Assembly: GCF_023100805.1 (NCBI RefSeq)
Contig: NZ_CP095855.1
Span: 4,381,001 to 4,445,000, forward strand
DNA from: Chitinophaga filiformis
GTDB lineage: Bacteria; Bacteroidota; Bacteroidia; Chitinophagales; Chitinophagaceae
DNA: 64,000 nt
Reading direction: 5' to 3'
The notes below the pieces were generated by a model that saw only the letters and a program-made list of their open reading frames with translations, did not search any database and was not told the DNA's origin. Of the stretch, positions 33,189-42,384 are shown in pieces. The translations under genes were made by a program, and so were the position numbers. Positions within the stretch are counted from its first letter, which is position 1. Each line of letters opens with the position of its first letter.

Positions 33189-36100
33189 ATGCTTTTCCTT
33201 TTGCATGTGGGCATAACTCGTGTCCATAAGATAGCATTATTATTGCTTATAGTATTTGTTCATACATCTGTTTTTGCACAGCGAATTGACGGTGATCTAG
33301 GCAATTTATCTAAATTGATAGAAGTAATACCTCCTTCCCCTAATGCGGCTTCTTTAGGTAAATATGGAGATATTGATGTCTCTCTTTCGAGCGGCATGGC
33401 AAATGTAGCGATACCGATATACAGTTATCAATCAAGTAATCTTACTTTGCCTGTTTCTCTAAGTTACAGTAGTAATGGGTTTAGGGTTGATGAAATTGCA
33501 TCACGGGTAGGGAACGGCTGGATCTTAAATGCCGGTGGTGTTATAACGCGCACTGTTTACGGGCAAATAGATGAGTCTTCTCAGCGATTGAAGCCCCCGA
33601 CAGGTTTTCCTGAACCTACAAAAGCCACGCTGGATTATCTACATACTTTAGCCAGTGATGATGCCAATAATTTTGACAGTGAACAGGATCTATTTTCATT
33701 TAACTTCAATGGTTACTCAGGGAAATTTATATTGGATGATAGTATGCATCCGGTACTGTTGACACACTCAAATATTAAAATTGAGAATGATTTCAATTCG
33801 TCGGATTGGAATTTTCGTATTATTTCCGGCGACGGTATACAATATTTTTTTGGAGGAGAAGCAAAGGAAATTACAAATAAAAGTCAGACAGGTGCAGGAT
33901 GTGGTAAAATATATAGGAACGCTGCTGTAACGTCGTGGTATCTTAAGAAAATAATACATCCCAATAGGGATACAGTTAATCTTTTCTATGATCCGGTTCG
34001 GATGAGCTATTATACCGGCATTAGTCAAAGCGCTTTTTATAAAGTTTTTAATCCGGGGGGCTGTACTACATGCCCTAGTTATCAAAATACTACCTGCGTG
34101 ACCTCCCTCACGACGGATGGAGTGTTGTTGAGAGAGATAAAATCTTCAGGAGGCGCAAGAGTTAGATTTTTCTATACTGGAAGATCAGACCTGAACGATA
34201 GCTTATTAGCGAGGATTGAAATTTATCGTCCCGATGGCAGTGTAGCGAGAGTATTCAACCTTGAGTATACGCAGGCGGTCGCGAATGGATTTAGTAATTC
34301 TTACCAGACGAAGAATGAATTGTTTTACAGACCATTTCTAACTAAGTTCATTGAACGATCCGCTGATTCTGTACAGGTGAAAACACACATGTTTCAGTAC
34401 AATAATATAAGTAATCTACCCCCAAGACTAGCCTTTGCCCAAGATCATTATGGCTATTTCAATGGTAGAAACAATAATACACTGCTAACCACTTCGAAAG
34501 ATGACTGGCTTTCGGAGTACCTGCCACAGGCAAACGCTGATAGGGAACCTGATCCGGAATATAGTTCACGGGGTATGCTCGCCAAGGTCATATATCCTAC
34601 GGGAGGGGAAGATACCCTTATTTATGAAGGAAATACCACCTATGAGGAGGTGGCGATACCGCCGCCAACCGGCATTCTTGTTGCAGATGCTTACAGCTCG
34701 GATGTTTCCGGCGGTATGCAAGTTGCAAATTCAGACACGGTATTGATTAGTGAGGATCAACACGTTACAATATACGCCAGTGCAAGTAGTGATGGTGACG
34801 ACCCAATCCATAATAGAGGAACGGTATCAATTATTAAGTTGCCATCAGGAACAGCTGTATTCAGCAGATCGGTTACTCCTACGGAGCCTCTTTCCGCTAC
34901 CATTCCTTTAGGCAAAGGAATTAGCTACTATATGCAGGTAAGGGCTTCCGGCGTTCAGACACAGGTGAGCAGTACACTTCGATATTTAGATGGCCCCGTA
35001 ACATATACGTATAAGAATATGCCTGCTGCGGGTATCCGTATAAAAAAGACTATTAGTCGAAGTAAATCATCGCCGGATGTTGTACGACGATATTACTATA
35101 ACTCATTGGCTGATACCGCACGGTCTTCAGCCGTTTATTTATTTAGAACGACGTACTTTAAGCCGCTTACTACTAAAATTGGTTGTGATCCTACAACGTG
35201 TTCTTATACATCCTGTCAGTATTATGCGTTGTATTCTAATACGCAGCAGAATTTATATGTATACGGTGGGGCACCGGTTATGTATCGTACTGTGGTAGAA
35301 GGAGTAGGAGAAAATTTTGAAGGGGGAGGTATAGAACATACATATACAGTGGCTAATGATATACCTGGAAACAATTTGATGGGTGATAATATTGCAAGTG
35401 CGCCCTTTACCAGTTATAGTTGGAAGAATGGCAGGGAAGTTTATCAATTTATATTTAAAAAGAATGGTTCAGTTAATGTCCCTGTCCAGGAGACATTTAC
35501 TCATTTTAAAGAAGATAGCAGAGTAGACAGCGAATACGTTTCTTATGTAGTAAATGAGAAATATGTCAGAGATTGTCAAAGTGATCCTCCTTCTCAGAAC
35601 GAGATTGAGGCATTTGACCTGTTGTCTTATTCTCATTTTAAAAACTGGTCCTATGTGGACAGTGTGAAGACACGTACTTATGACGATACTGGTTCCGCTT
35701 ACATGGAACGTTTAGAAATTACGGAATATGGCAACGTTTCTCATGCAATGCCTACCAGCATTACATCTACTTCCAGCGATAATAAGGTTGAAGTTGTTAA
35801 GAATTTTTACCCCGCTGATTTGGCTTTTAATGGAGGAGAAGAATCAGCCAGGCAAACGCTAATAGCACAGAATATAATTACACCTGTTCTTTTAAAACAG
35901 TTTGTTAGAGATAATACAAACATAGCCCAGAGCAAAACAGGGTACACAATTACCCCAGAGAATTTAGTGCTGCCACAAACTCAAAGTACACAGACTGGCA
36001 ATAATATAATGGAGAAAAGAGTTGAATTTCATAAATATAATGCGGCAGGTAAGCTATTAGAACAGTCGAAATCCGGAGATGTACACCAGGTTTTTTTATG

Positions 36101-36437
36101 GGGGTACAGAAGTCTGTATCCTGTTGCAAAAATAGTTGGAACTGATTATGCTACCGCTAGTAGTTTTGTAAATATGAATATTTTGAATAGTCCATCTTCT
36201 GATCAGCAGCTCAGGATGGAGTTAGATAAAATCCGCGTTGGATTGGCGGGTAAAAATGCTCTGGTATCTAGCTATACCTATTCACCATTAGTTGGGATTA
36301 CGAGCGAAACAGATCCCTCAGGGAAAACAACCTACTACGAATATGATGGACTTGGCCGTCTTAAGGTTATAAAAGATAAAGATGGAAAGGTCCTAAAGGT
36401 ATTTGATTACCAGTACTCAATACCAATCACACGATAA
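33189..36437 (+). CDS. Secreted RHS-type N-half protein (SpvB/YD-like)
   Basis: A 1082-residue protein with an N-terminal signal peptide ending at about residue 30 (SVFA-Q). The N-terminal block has SLSSGMANVAIPIYSY, LPVSLSYSSNGFRVDE and VGNGWILNAGGVITR, as in the first part of SpvB/TcB-like and Bacteroidota RHS proteins. The middle is beta-rich. The end carries a YD-type motif, TYYEYDGLGRLKVIKDKDGK. It has no RHS core motif or tip; these are on the next gene, 25 bases downstream. The pair may therefore form one toxin shell in two chains. The DNA is clearly AT-richer than the B12 operon. Function is inferred from arrangement. Confidence 0.7.
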   Translation: MLFLLHVGITRVHKIALLLLIVFVHTSVFAQRIDGDLGNLSKLIEVIPPSPNAASLGKYGDIDVSLSSGMANVAIPIYSYQSSNLTLPVSLSYSSNGFRVDEIASRVGNGWILNAGGVITRTVYGQIDESSQRLKPPTGFPEPTKATLDYLHTLASDDANNFDSEQDLFSFNFNGYSGKFILDDSMHPVLLTHSNIKIENDFNSSDWNFRIISGDGIQYFFGGEAKEITNKSQTGAGCGKIYRNAAVTSWYLKKIIHPNRDTVNLFYDPVRMSYYTGISQSAFYKVFNPGGCTTCPSYQNTTCVTSLTTDGVLLREIKSSGGARVRFFYTGRSDLNDSLLARIEIYRPDGSVARVFNLEYTQAVANGFSNSYQTKNELFYRPFLTKFIERSADSVQVKTHMFQYNNISNLPPRLAFAQDHYGYFNGRNNNTLLTTSKDDWLSEYLPQANADREPDPEYSSRGMLAKVIYPTGGEDTLIYEGNTTYEEVAIPPPTGILVADAYSSDVSGGMQVANSDTVLISEDQHVTIYASASSDGDDPIHNRGTVSIIKLPSGTAVFSRSVTPTEPLSATIPLGKGISYYMQVRASGVQTQVSSTLRYLDGPVTYTYKNMPAAGIRIKKTISRSKSSPDVVRRYYYNSLADTARSSAVYLFRTTYFKPLTTKIGCDPTTCSYTSCQYYALYSNTQQNLYVYGGAPVMYRTVVEGVGENFEGGGIEHTYTVANDIPGNNLMGDNIASAPFTSYSWKNGREVYQFIFKKNGSVNVPVQETFTHFKEDSRVDSEYVSYVVNEKYVRDCQSDPPSQNEIEAFDLLSYSHFKNWSYVDSVKTRTYDDTGSAYMERLEITEYGNVSHAMPTSITSTSSDNKVEVVKNFYPADLAFNGGEESARQTLIAQNIITPVLLKQFVRDNTNIAQSKTGYTITPENLVLPQTQSTQTGNNIMEKRVEFHKYNAAGKLLEQSKSGDVHQVFLWGYRSLYPVAKIVGTDYATASSFVNMNILNSPSSDQQLRMELDKIRVGLAGKNALVSSYTYSPLVGITSETDPSGKTTYYEYDGLGRLKVIKDKDGKVLKVFDYQYSIPITR

Positions 36438-36462
36438 CCCCTATCCGTTGAAAATAAGTTAT

Positions 36463-39400
36463 ATGAAGAGAATACTTATTTATATATCTGGCTTGTTACT
36501 TACGCTGAATCATACTCTGCAGGCACAAAATAAGCCGGGTGGAACACGCAATACGGCAATAGCCGTCACGGTTCCTACGGCATATACTACTACCTCTGTT
36601 AGTTATATTCGCACCTGGGAACCCGATATGCCATTGACAGATACTACTGCAGTGGTATCTGCAGCAAGGAAGGTGAGGGAGGTCAAACAGACCACTCAAT
36701 ACGTTGACGGTCTTGGTCGTCCGATACAGACAGTTTCGAAAGGAATTAGTAGCGGCGGAAAGGACCTGGTGGCGCCGGTGATATATGATCCTTATGGGCG
36801 GGAACAGTACAAGTATCTTCCCTATGTGCAGCAATCCGGTAATCTGAGCGATGGAAAGTTTAAGACAGATCCCTTTAATGCGCAGAAAGCATTTTATCAG
36901 AACGGGGTGCTTAACCCTGGCATTACAGGGGAGAATATTTTCTATAGCCAGCAACAGTTTGAACAGTCCCCGCTTAACAGACCGCTTAAAACTTATGCGC
37001 CAGGTAATAGTTGGGTGAATCGTCCTGTGGAAGCGCGGTATCAGGTGAACACCGTGACTGATTCAGTGAGACTGTGGAATATTGGAACGGGTATACCTAC
37101 CAGCGCCGGCAATTATGCTGCAGGGCAGTTACAGGAAAATGCGACTGTGGACGAGCAAGGCAGCCAGGTCATAGAGTATAAGGACAAACAAGGCCAGGTT
37201 ATATTAAAGAAAGTGCAGATAGCAGCTAACCCCGGTACGGGGCATATAGGCTGGTTATGCACCTACTATGTGTACGATGATCTGGGTAATCTCCGCTTCG
37301 TTATACCTCCATTGGCTGTAGATGCTATAAAGGGCTCCTGGACAATAAGCACAGCGATCGCAGATGAGTTATGTTTCCAGTATCAATACGATGCAAGGCA
37401 GCGTATGGTGGTAAAAAAAGTACCCGGCGCGGGAAGAGTATTCATGGTATATGATCTGCGCGACAGGCTTGTATTTACGCAGGATTCTGTGCAGCGGACA
37501 AAATCTCCTATGGAGTGGCTGGTGACATTTTACGATGAGTTGAACCGTCCAACCATGACAGCTATTTATCAGGGAACTGCTACAAGAGATACTTTACAGG
37601 CAAGGATGAACAGGGCTCCGGCTTCGCAGGCCATTTCCTATGTAGCGCCGGCAGAAGCTGACCTGGCCTTGTATACCCATGATGGAAGTCCATTATATAC
37701 AGCCACCAACAGCGTTACTATGTTGGGTGAATTTGATTCCGGCGCAGGCGCAGAAACAGAAGCAAAAATTGATCCTGCCGCTGCGGGGGATACTACCGTG
37801 ATTGCCGCTACAAATCCATTGCCTAATATAGCGGCATCCGCACTGACGCCTCTGACATATACCTTCTACGACAACTATAACTATTCCGGCAAGTTGGCTT
37901 TTATGTCAACTGACACTGGAAAGTTAATAGCTGCCGATACTTTATATCCTGAGAAGCTGCCTGTAAGTAGTATGACTACAGGATTAGTGACGGGAAGTAA
38001 AGTGAGGGTATTAGGAACCAATAAGTGGTTAACAACAACTGCATATTACAATGATAAGGGCCGTGCCATTCAGGTATTAAGTGAAAATAACCTGGGAGGT
38101 AAAGATGTACTGACAACGCTGTACAACTTCAAAGGAGCTGTACTGGCAACTTACCTTCGTCATCAAAATCCTAAAAGCCTTACGTCCCAAAGTACCTTGC
38201 TGACAATTATGACCTACGATCATGGCGGTCGATTGCTTACAGTGAGGAAACGGTTAAATGATGATGTGACCCAGGAAAGGTTGATCACTGCAAACAGTTA
38301 CGATGAACTGGGACAATTGAAATTGAAACGCCTGGGAGTAAATTCTTCCGGTAGTGTAATTGACAGTTTAAATTATACTTACAACATCCGCGGTTGGTTA
38401 CAAGGCATCAATAAGAACTTCGTAAATAGCGGTACAAGTACATCCAACTGGTTTGGCCAGGAATTAAGCTATGATTATGGATTTGATTCCAGCCAGTATA
38501 ATGGTAACATATCTGGCGTTAAATGGAAGACCCGTGCAGATAGTGCCTGGGCTTATGGATATAGCTATGATAAAGCCAATCGCCTGACTGGTGCATACTT
38601 CACACAGAAGAATGGAGGTAGCTGGGCACAGGACAAAAAAGACTTCACAGTTAGCAATCTTACCTACGATGCCAATGGTAACATTAAATCCATGTGGCAG
38701 AAGGGGATGATTGGGACAAAAATCGATACGATTGACCGCCTAAGCTATACCTACTTGGCTAATAGCAATAAGCTGGCAGCAGTAGCTGATCCTAATCCTG
38801 CAAAGACAGCATCCGCAAAACTGGGCGACTTTATTGACGGCAGTAATAGTGGTAACGACTATTTCTATGATGGTAATGGTAATATGGTGGCTGATTCCAA
38901 TAAGCACATTAGTTCAATTGTGTACAATCATCTGAACCTGCCTGCTGTAATTACGATTGCGGGTAAGGGAACAATTACATACCAGTATGATGCTTCCGGG
39001 AATAAAGTGAGTAAGACTGTGGTAGATAACACCAACACCCCTTCAAAGACGACTATAACCGATTATGCGGGAGCATTTGTATACAGGCAGGATAGTCTGG
39101 AGCTGATAAGTCATGAAGAAGGTCGTATCCGTCCTGTTTACAAAAGTGGGCAAGCGCTGCAATATGCTTACGATTATTTCGAGAAAGATCATTTGGGGAA
39201 CGTGAGAACTGTTCTAACTGATCAGACTGATTTTACTATGTATGCTGCCACAATGGAAACGGAGGTGGCTGCTCAGGAAGTGGCATTGTTCAGCAACGTA
39301 GAGGAGACGCGTACAGAGGTGCCTTCCGGCTATCCTGCAGATCAGACTACGGAAAAGAACAAGTTTGCGGCGAAGCTAAATGCGAAAGCAGGAGGGAAGA

Positions 39401-40881
39401 AGGTCGGTCCTTCATTAGTGTTACGTATAATGGCCGGTGATACCGTTCAGATCAAGGCAAAGGCATTTTACAAGTCTCAGGGACCGACGAATAATAATGG
39501 AAAAGCCCCGGTAGAAGATATGGTGGCAGGTCTGGTGCAGGCATTTGGAGGTGTAGCAAGTGAAAACGGGTCGCATGCTTCCGATGCAATAGCTAACAAT
39601 ACACCTTTTAACGCAGATTTTTATAACAATAATTATCAGCGGTTAAAAGAAAGGGATCAAGATAATGGTGCAACAAGTCGTCCAAAGGCTTATTTAAACT
39701 TTGTTTTATTCGACGATGATTTTAAATTAGTGGAAGATAATAGTGGAGTAAGACAAGTGAAGGAGAGTCCGGACGAGCTGCAGGAACTGGGGGTGGACAA
39801 GATGGCTGTTGAAAAAAGTGGATTTTTGTATGTTTATACCAGTAACGAGAGTCAGCAGGACGTGTTCTTTGATAATGTCGTTTTAGCGGTGAATAGTGGA
39901 CCGTTGTTGGAGGAGACGCATTATTATCCGTATGGGTTGACGATGGCGGGGATTTCCAGCAAGGCGGCTGTAAAATTAGACAATAGATATAAGTTCAATG
40001 GAGCAAATGAATTGCAAACAAACGAATTTGGTGAAGGCGGTGGTTTGGAGCTTTACGATGCTGTTAATAGACTATATGATGCCCAAATCGCTAGATTTCA
40101 TCAGATGGACCCATTGACTGATTTGTCTTTAAGCTTATCAGCATATGTTTTCTCAAGTAACAATCCAATAAACAGGAATGATCCTTTAGGCTTGAAAGAT
40201 ACGACTATCAATGGAGTTACTGGACACTTACTAAATGAGGTTGTTGTTACAGCAAAACGTCCACAAAGCACAACAAATAATGTATCTGACCAACAAACCG
40301 GTATAGGCCGTTTATGGCGTCGATATGTTAGTCATTTTTCTGCTGCTTCCGCGAACGTTAGTAATCTAAGGGAACTAGGAATGAATTCAATGTTAAGAAG
40401 AAATATGATTTGGTTGACAGGGGATTTGTTGGAAAGAGTTAAAAAAGATCCTGAGATGATTGAGCATCAAAGAAGAATAGTCGCAATTATCAAAGCCGAT
40501 CCGCGATACAAAAGACTTCGGTTCATTTATTCTAATACGGGTGAGCAATTGGAATTTGGAGGGAAAAGAGCAAAAGGAGAGGATTGGTTTGGTTTATCGG
40601 ATGAAAATCCACTCTTGCATGAAGAGACATGGGACGTGGCAGCTAATCCATTAACATGGACATTAAGGCATGCTACAGTACAGACAGACGCAGTTGTTAA
40701 GGATGATGGCACTATTATATTGAATCATTATGTGAGTGATGTACTCGACCTTAGACCAGGTGCAAACCATACGCCTGCATATAATAAAGTTACAACCGTG
40801 TTAGGTGGTGCGTATCATGATGTGTTACGAGGTGCTGATAACTTGCAGGTAAAGGGCAGTTGGAGTACGCAAATCCAATAA
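36463..40881 (+). CDS. DUF6443/RHS-repeat protein with variable C-terminal toxin-like tip
   Basis: A 1472-residue protein from ATG 36463; an earlier frame start at 36403 would overlap the preceding gene and hide the signal peptide (LLLTLNHTLQAQ). A DUF6443 block lies at about residues 40-150 (VDGLGRPIQTVSKG, YDPYGREQYKYLPY). YD repeats follow through the middle, e.g. NSYDELGQLKLKRLG and YQYDASGNKVSK. The RHS core runs from about 1150 to 1245: YYPYGLTM, RYKFNGANELQ, LYDAVNRLYDAQIARFHQMD, NNPINRNDPLGL. Residues about 1246-1472 are the variable tip. Its end, VSDVLDLRPGANH through AYHDVLRGADNLQVKGSW, is weakly reminiscent of colicin-M-type domains. A lipoprotein follows directly and is the likely immunity protein. 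Confidence 0.85.
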   Translation: MKRILIYISGLLLTLNHTLQAQNKPGGTRNTAIAVTVPTAYTTTSVSYIRTWEPDMPLTDTTAVVSAARKVREVKQTTQYVDGLGRPIQTVSKGISSGGKDLVAPVIYDPYGREQYKYLPYVQQSGNLSDGKFKTDPFNAQKAFYQNGVLNPGITGENIFYSQQQFEQSPLNRPLKTYAPGNSWVNRPVEARYQVNTVTDSVRLWNIGTGIPTSAGNYAAGQLQENATVDEQGSQVIEYKDKQGQVILKKVQIAANPGTGHIGWLCTYYVYDDLGNLRFVIPPLAVDAIKGSWTISTAIADELCFQYQYDARQRMVVKKVPGAGRVFMVYDLRDRLVFTQDSVQRTKSPMEWLVTFYDELNRPTMTAIYQGTATRDTLQARMNRAPASQAISYVAPAEADLALYTHDGSPLYTATNSVTMLGEFDSGAGAETEAKIDPAAAGDTTVIAATNPLPNIAASALTPLTYTFYDNYNYSGKLAFMSTDTGKLIAADTLYPEKLPVSSMTTGLVTGSKVRVLGTNKWLTTTAYYNDKGRAIQVLSENNLGGKDVLTTLYNFKGAVLATYLRHQNPKSLTSQSTLLTIMTYDHGGRLLTVRKRLNDDVTQERLITANSYDELGQLKLKRLGVNSSGSVIDSLNYTYNIRGWLQGINKNFVNSGTSTSNWFGQELSYDYGFDSSQYNGNISGVKWKTRADSAWAYGYSYDKANRLTGAYFTQKNGGSWAQDKKDFTVSNLTYDANGNIKSMWQKGMIGTKIDTIDRLSYTYLANSNKLAAVADPNPAKTASAKLGDFIDGSNSGNDYFYDGNGNMVADSNKHISSIVYNHLNLPAVITIAGKGTITYQYDASGNKVSKTVVDNTNTPSKTTITDYAGAFVYRQDSLELISHEEGRIRPVYKSGQALQYAYDYFEKDHLGNVRTVLTDQTDFTMYAATMETEVAAQEVALFSNVEETRTEVPSGYPADQTTEKNKFAAKLNAKAGGKKVGPSLVLRIMAGDTVQIKAKAFYKSQGPTNNNGKAPVEDMVAGLVQAFGGVASENGSHASDAIANNTPFNADFYNNNYQRLKERDQDNGATSRPKAYLNFVLFDDDFKLVEDNSGVRQVKESPDELQELGVDKMAVEKSGFLYVYTSNESQQDVFFDNVVLAVNSGPLLEETHYYPYGLTMAGISSKAAVKLDNRYKFNGANELQTNEFGEGGGLELYDAVNRLYDAQIARFHQMDPLTDLSLSLSAYVFSSNNPINRNDPLGLKDTTINGVTGHLLNEVVVTAKRPQSTTNNVSDQQTGIGRLWRRYVSHFSAASANVSNLRELGMNSMLRRNMIWLTGDLLERVKKDPEMIEHQRRIVAIIKADPRYKRLRFIYSNTGEQLEFGGKRAKGEDWFGLSDENPLLHEETWDVAANPLTWTLRHATVQTDAVVKDDGTIILNHYVSDVLDLRPGANHTPAYNKVTTVLGGAYHDVLRGADNLQVKGSWSTQIQ

Positions 40882-40894
40882 AAATTAATGTAAA

Positions 40895-41347
40895 ATGAAG
40901 AATACTTTTATCGTTTTGAGTTTTACGGCTTTGTTGTGTTTCGGTTGCAAACAGTCCGGAATCAATAAGAAAAACGTAGATCCTTTTTATTCTCAAGATA
41001 ACGTGTTTGATAGACTTAACATTCCATTGATAAAGCCTTATAAGCTTATTAAAGTGGATGATACAGAATGGCGCCTGGAATTACAGACAACGAGTCTGCT
41101 AACACTGTCTATACATAATGTGCAAGGGGTTGATACAGCTAAAGGAAGGATTTTTATTTATTCTAAAGGCGGTACGGAAGTAAAGAATGTTCAATATAAT
41201 GAACTTTGGTTTGTTATAACTCCAGACTCTTTGCTAGAGCAATCATTTGAATCGCATGAGGCGTTTAAAGATGCGTTAAAAAAAGCAAATATTAGTAAAG
41301 CTAATTTGAGAAATCCTGACATTTTTTATAAGGAAGTACATAAGTAA
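40895..41347 (+). CDS. Small lipoprotein, probable immunity protein for the RHS tip
   Basis: A 150-residue protein that begins 13 bases after the RHS toxin stop. The N-terminus has a hydrophobic signal ending in LCFGC (lipidated Cys18 expected), so the mature protein should be membrane-anchored outside the cytoplasm. The rest is a mixed alpha/beta domain that I do not recognise. Position directly behind a variable RHS tip is the classic location for an immunity gene. A lipoprotein immunity suggests that the tip acts in the periplasm. This functional call is inference from gene order. Confidence 0.65.
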   Translation: MKNTFIVLSFTALLCFGCKQSGINKKNVDPFYSQDNVFDRLNIPLIKPYKLIKVDDTEWRLELQTTSLLTLSIHNVQGVDTAKGRIFIYSKGGTEVKNVQYNELWFVITPDSLLEQSFESHEAFKDALKKANISKANLRNPDIFYKEVHK

Positions 41348-41413
41348 TATAAATAACATACCGGAGTCTACTTGAAGTGCAGAGTAGCAGCCTTATCTTT
41401 TGCTGATGTGTTT

Positions 41414-41473
41414 CATCCAAGAGCTTCCTTGCTGCATACACAGATCTATGGAAGCTCTTGGATGTATTTTGTT
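41414..41473 (+). terminator. Perfect 15-bp inverted repeat behind the toxin-immunity pair
   Basis: CATCCAAGAGCTTCC (41414-41428) is exactly complementary to 41450-41464, with a 21-base loop and a following TATTTTGTTT. It lies 66 bases past the lipoprotein stop. The T-rich tail suggests a transcription terminator, although the loop is long. The length and perfection of the stem would also fit a mobile-element end or a recombination site at the border of the exchangeable tip module. Confidence 0.55.
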
Positions 41474-41555
41474 TATATCGTAAGAAGCTCTATGAGAGAT
41501 GAAGGAAAGCTGAATAGCAACACATAAGAGGTCCACTTAATGGGAAATAAGAATT

Positions 41556-41831
41556 ATGAATATTAATTTGATTTGGATATTTCATGGTATTAACGGACGG
41601 TTTGCCAGCGGTGTTTTTACCGAAAGAAAACTTGCAGAGGAATGGATCTTTTTACATAAACTAACGGGTGTTTTAACAGCATATCCCGTTAATGTTGGGG
41701 TCTTTGACTGGGCAATTAAATCAGGCGTTTTTAAGCTACAAAAGGAAGAACACTCAAATCCCGAGTTCGTAGGTAAATTTACTTCTGCCGGACAGGAGCA
41801 TTTTCATTATGAGAATGGCGCTCTGGCTTGA
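41556..41831 (+). CDS. DUF7710-like small protein, candidate orphan immunity
   Basis: A 91-residue soluble protein. The pattern WIFHGINGRFASGVF, EEWIFLHKLTGVLTAYPVN, GVFDWAI and FTSAGQEHFHYENG matches my memory of the DUF7710 family of small proteins found near polymorphic toxins. It has no signal peptide. It is separated from the toxin-immunity pair by a terminator-like hairpin and is not preceded by a toxin of its own, so it would be an orphan immunity gene. Both family and role are tentative. Confidence 0.55.
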   Translation: MNINLIWIFHGINGRFASGVFTERKLAEEWIFLHKLTGVLTAYPVNVGVFDWAIKSGVFKLQKEEHSNPEFVGKFTSAGQEHFHYENGALA

Positions 41832-41922
41832 TAAGCAACAAATCAACGGTTTAGCGTGCCTGTCTCAACAAGAGGTGTTTAAATGATAGTGAAGGGAACC
41901 TGGAGCCGCGATGATATCTACC

Positions 41923-42240
41923 ATGGAGAATGTAATGAGAAAATATGGATACATAATATTGTTTGCCGGAATGCTGGTTTACATCTTGTATAAAATTGGT
42001 GTCAGACAGGCGACCATTATGTATTTAATGAGCGATACCGTTGCTATTAGGGCCGTGATTATTGATGAGCAAAATTTTTGGGGTAATAGCCCTGTCAGTC
42101 ATGAGCATTCAAATTCCTATAAGTTTTTTGTAAATGGTCAATCATATACGAATGACTCACATGACTCGAAACTTTTGCCCGGGGATTCGATCGATGTGAT
42201 ATACAACAAGAGATATCCATTCTTTAACCGCCCCAGGTGA
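41923..42240 (+). CDS. Small membrane protein, candidate orphan immunity
   Basis: A protein of about 105 residues from ATG 41923 (41911 and 41935 are alternative starts). One N-terminal hydrophobic helix (YIILFAGMLVYILYKIG) is followed by an extracytoplasmic or cytoplasmic domain of about 75 residues ending LLPGDSIDVIYNKRYPFFN. The tail resembles the end of DUF3592-like small membrane proteins, but I do not claim the family. It lies in the string of small unrelated genes behind the RHS tip, which suggests an immunity or accessory role. Confidence 0.5.
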   Translation: MENVMRKYGYIILFAGMLVYILYKIGVRQATIMYLMSDTVAIRAVIIDEQNFWGNSPVSHEHSNSYKFFVNGQSYTNDSHDSKLLPGDSIDVIYNKRYPFFNRPR

Positions 42241-42384
42241 TGTTAAGAATATGGAACAATTAGTTTTATAATCAGCTGTGGATATTGCCTCTTGCTTGTT
42301 ACATGTTGGCTTGCCTAGCCGAGAGTTTGAGATGTTAATAATCTCGCAAGTTTACTTATTATTGAGTCCCAATCCTCCATACCT

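Noticed and set aside
36403..36462. Upstream start of the DUF6443/RHS protein
   Set aside because: It overlaps the preceding gene and would bury the signal peptide; ATG 36463 fits better.
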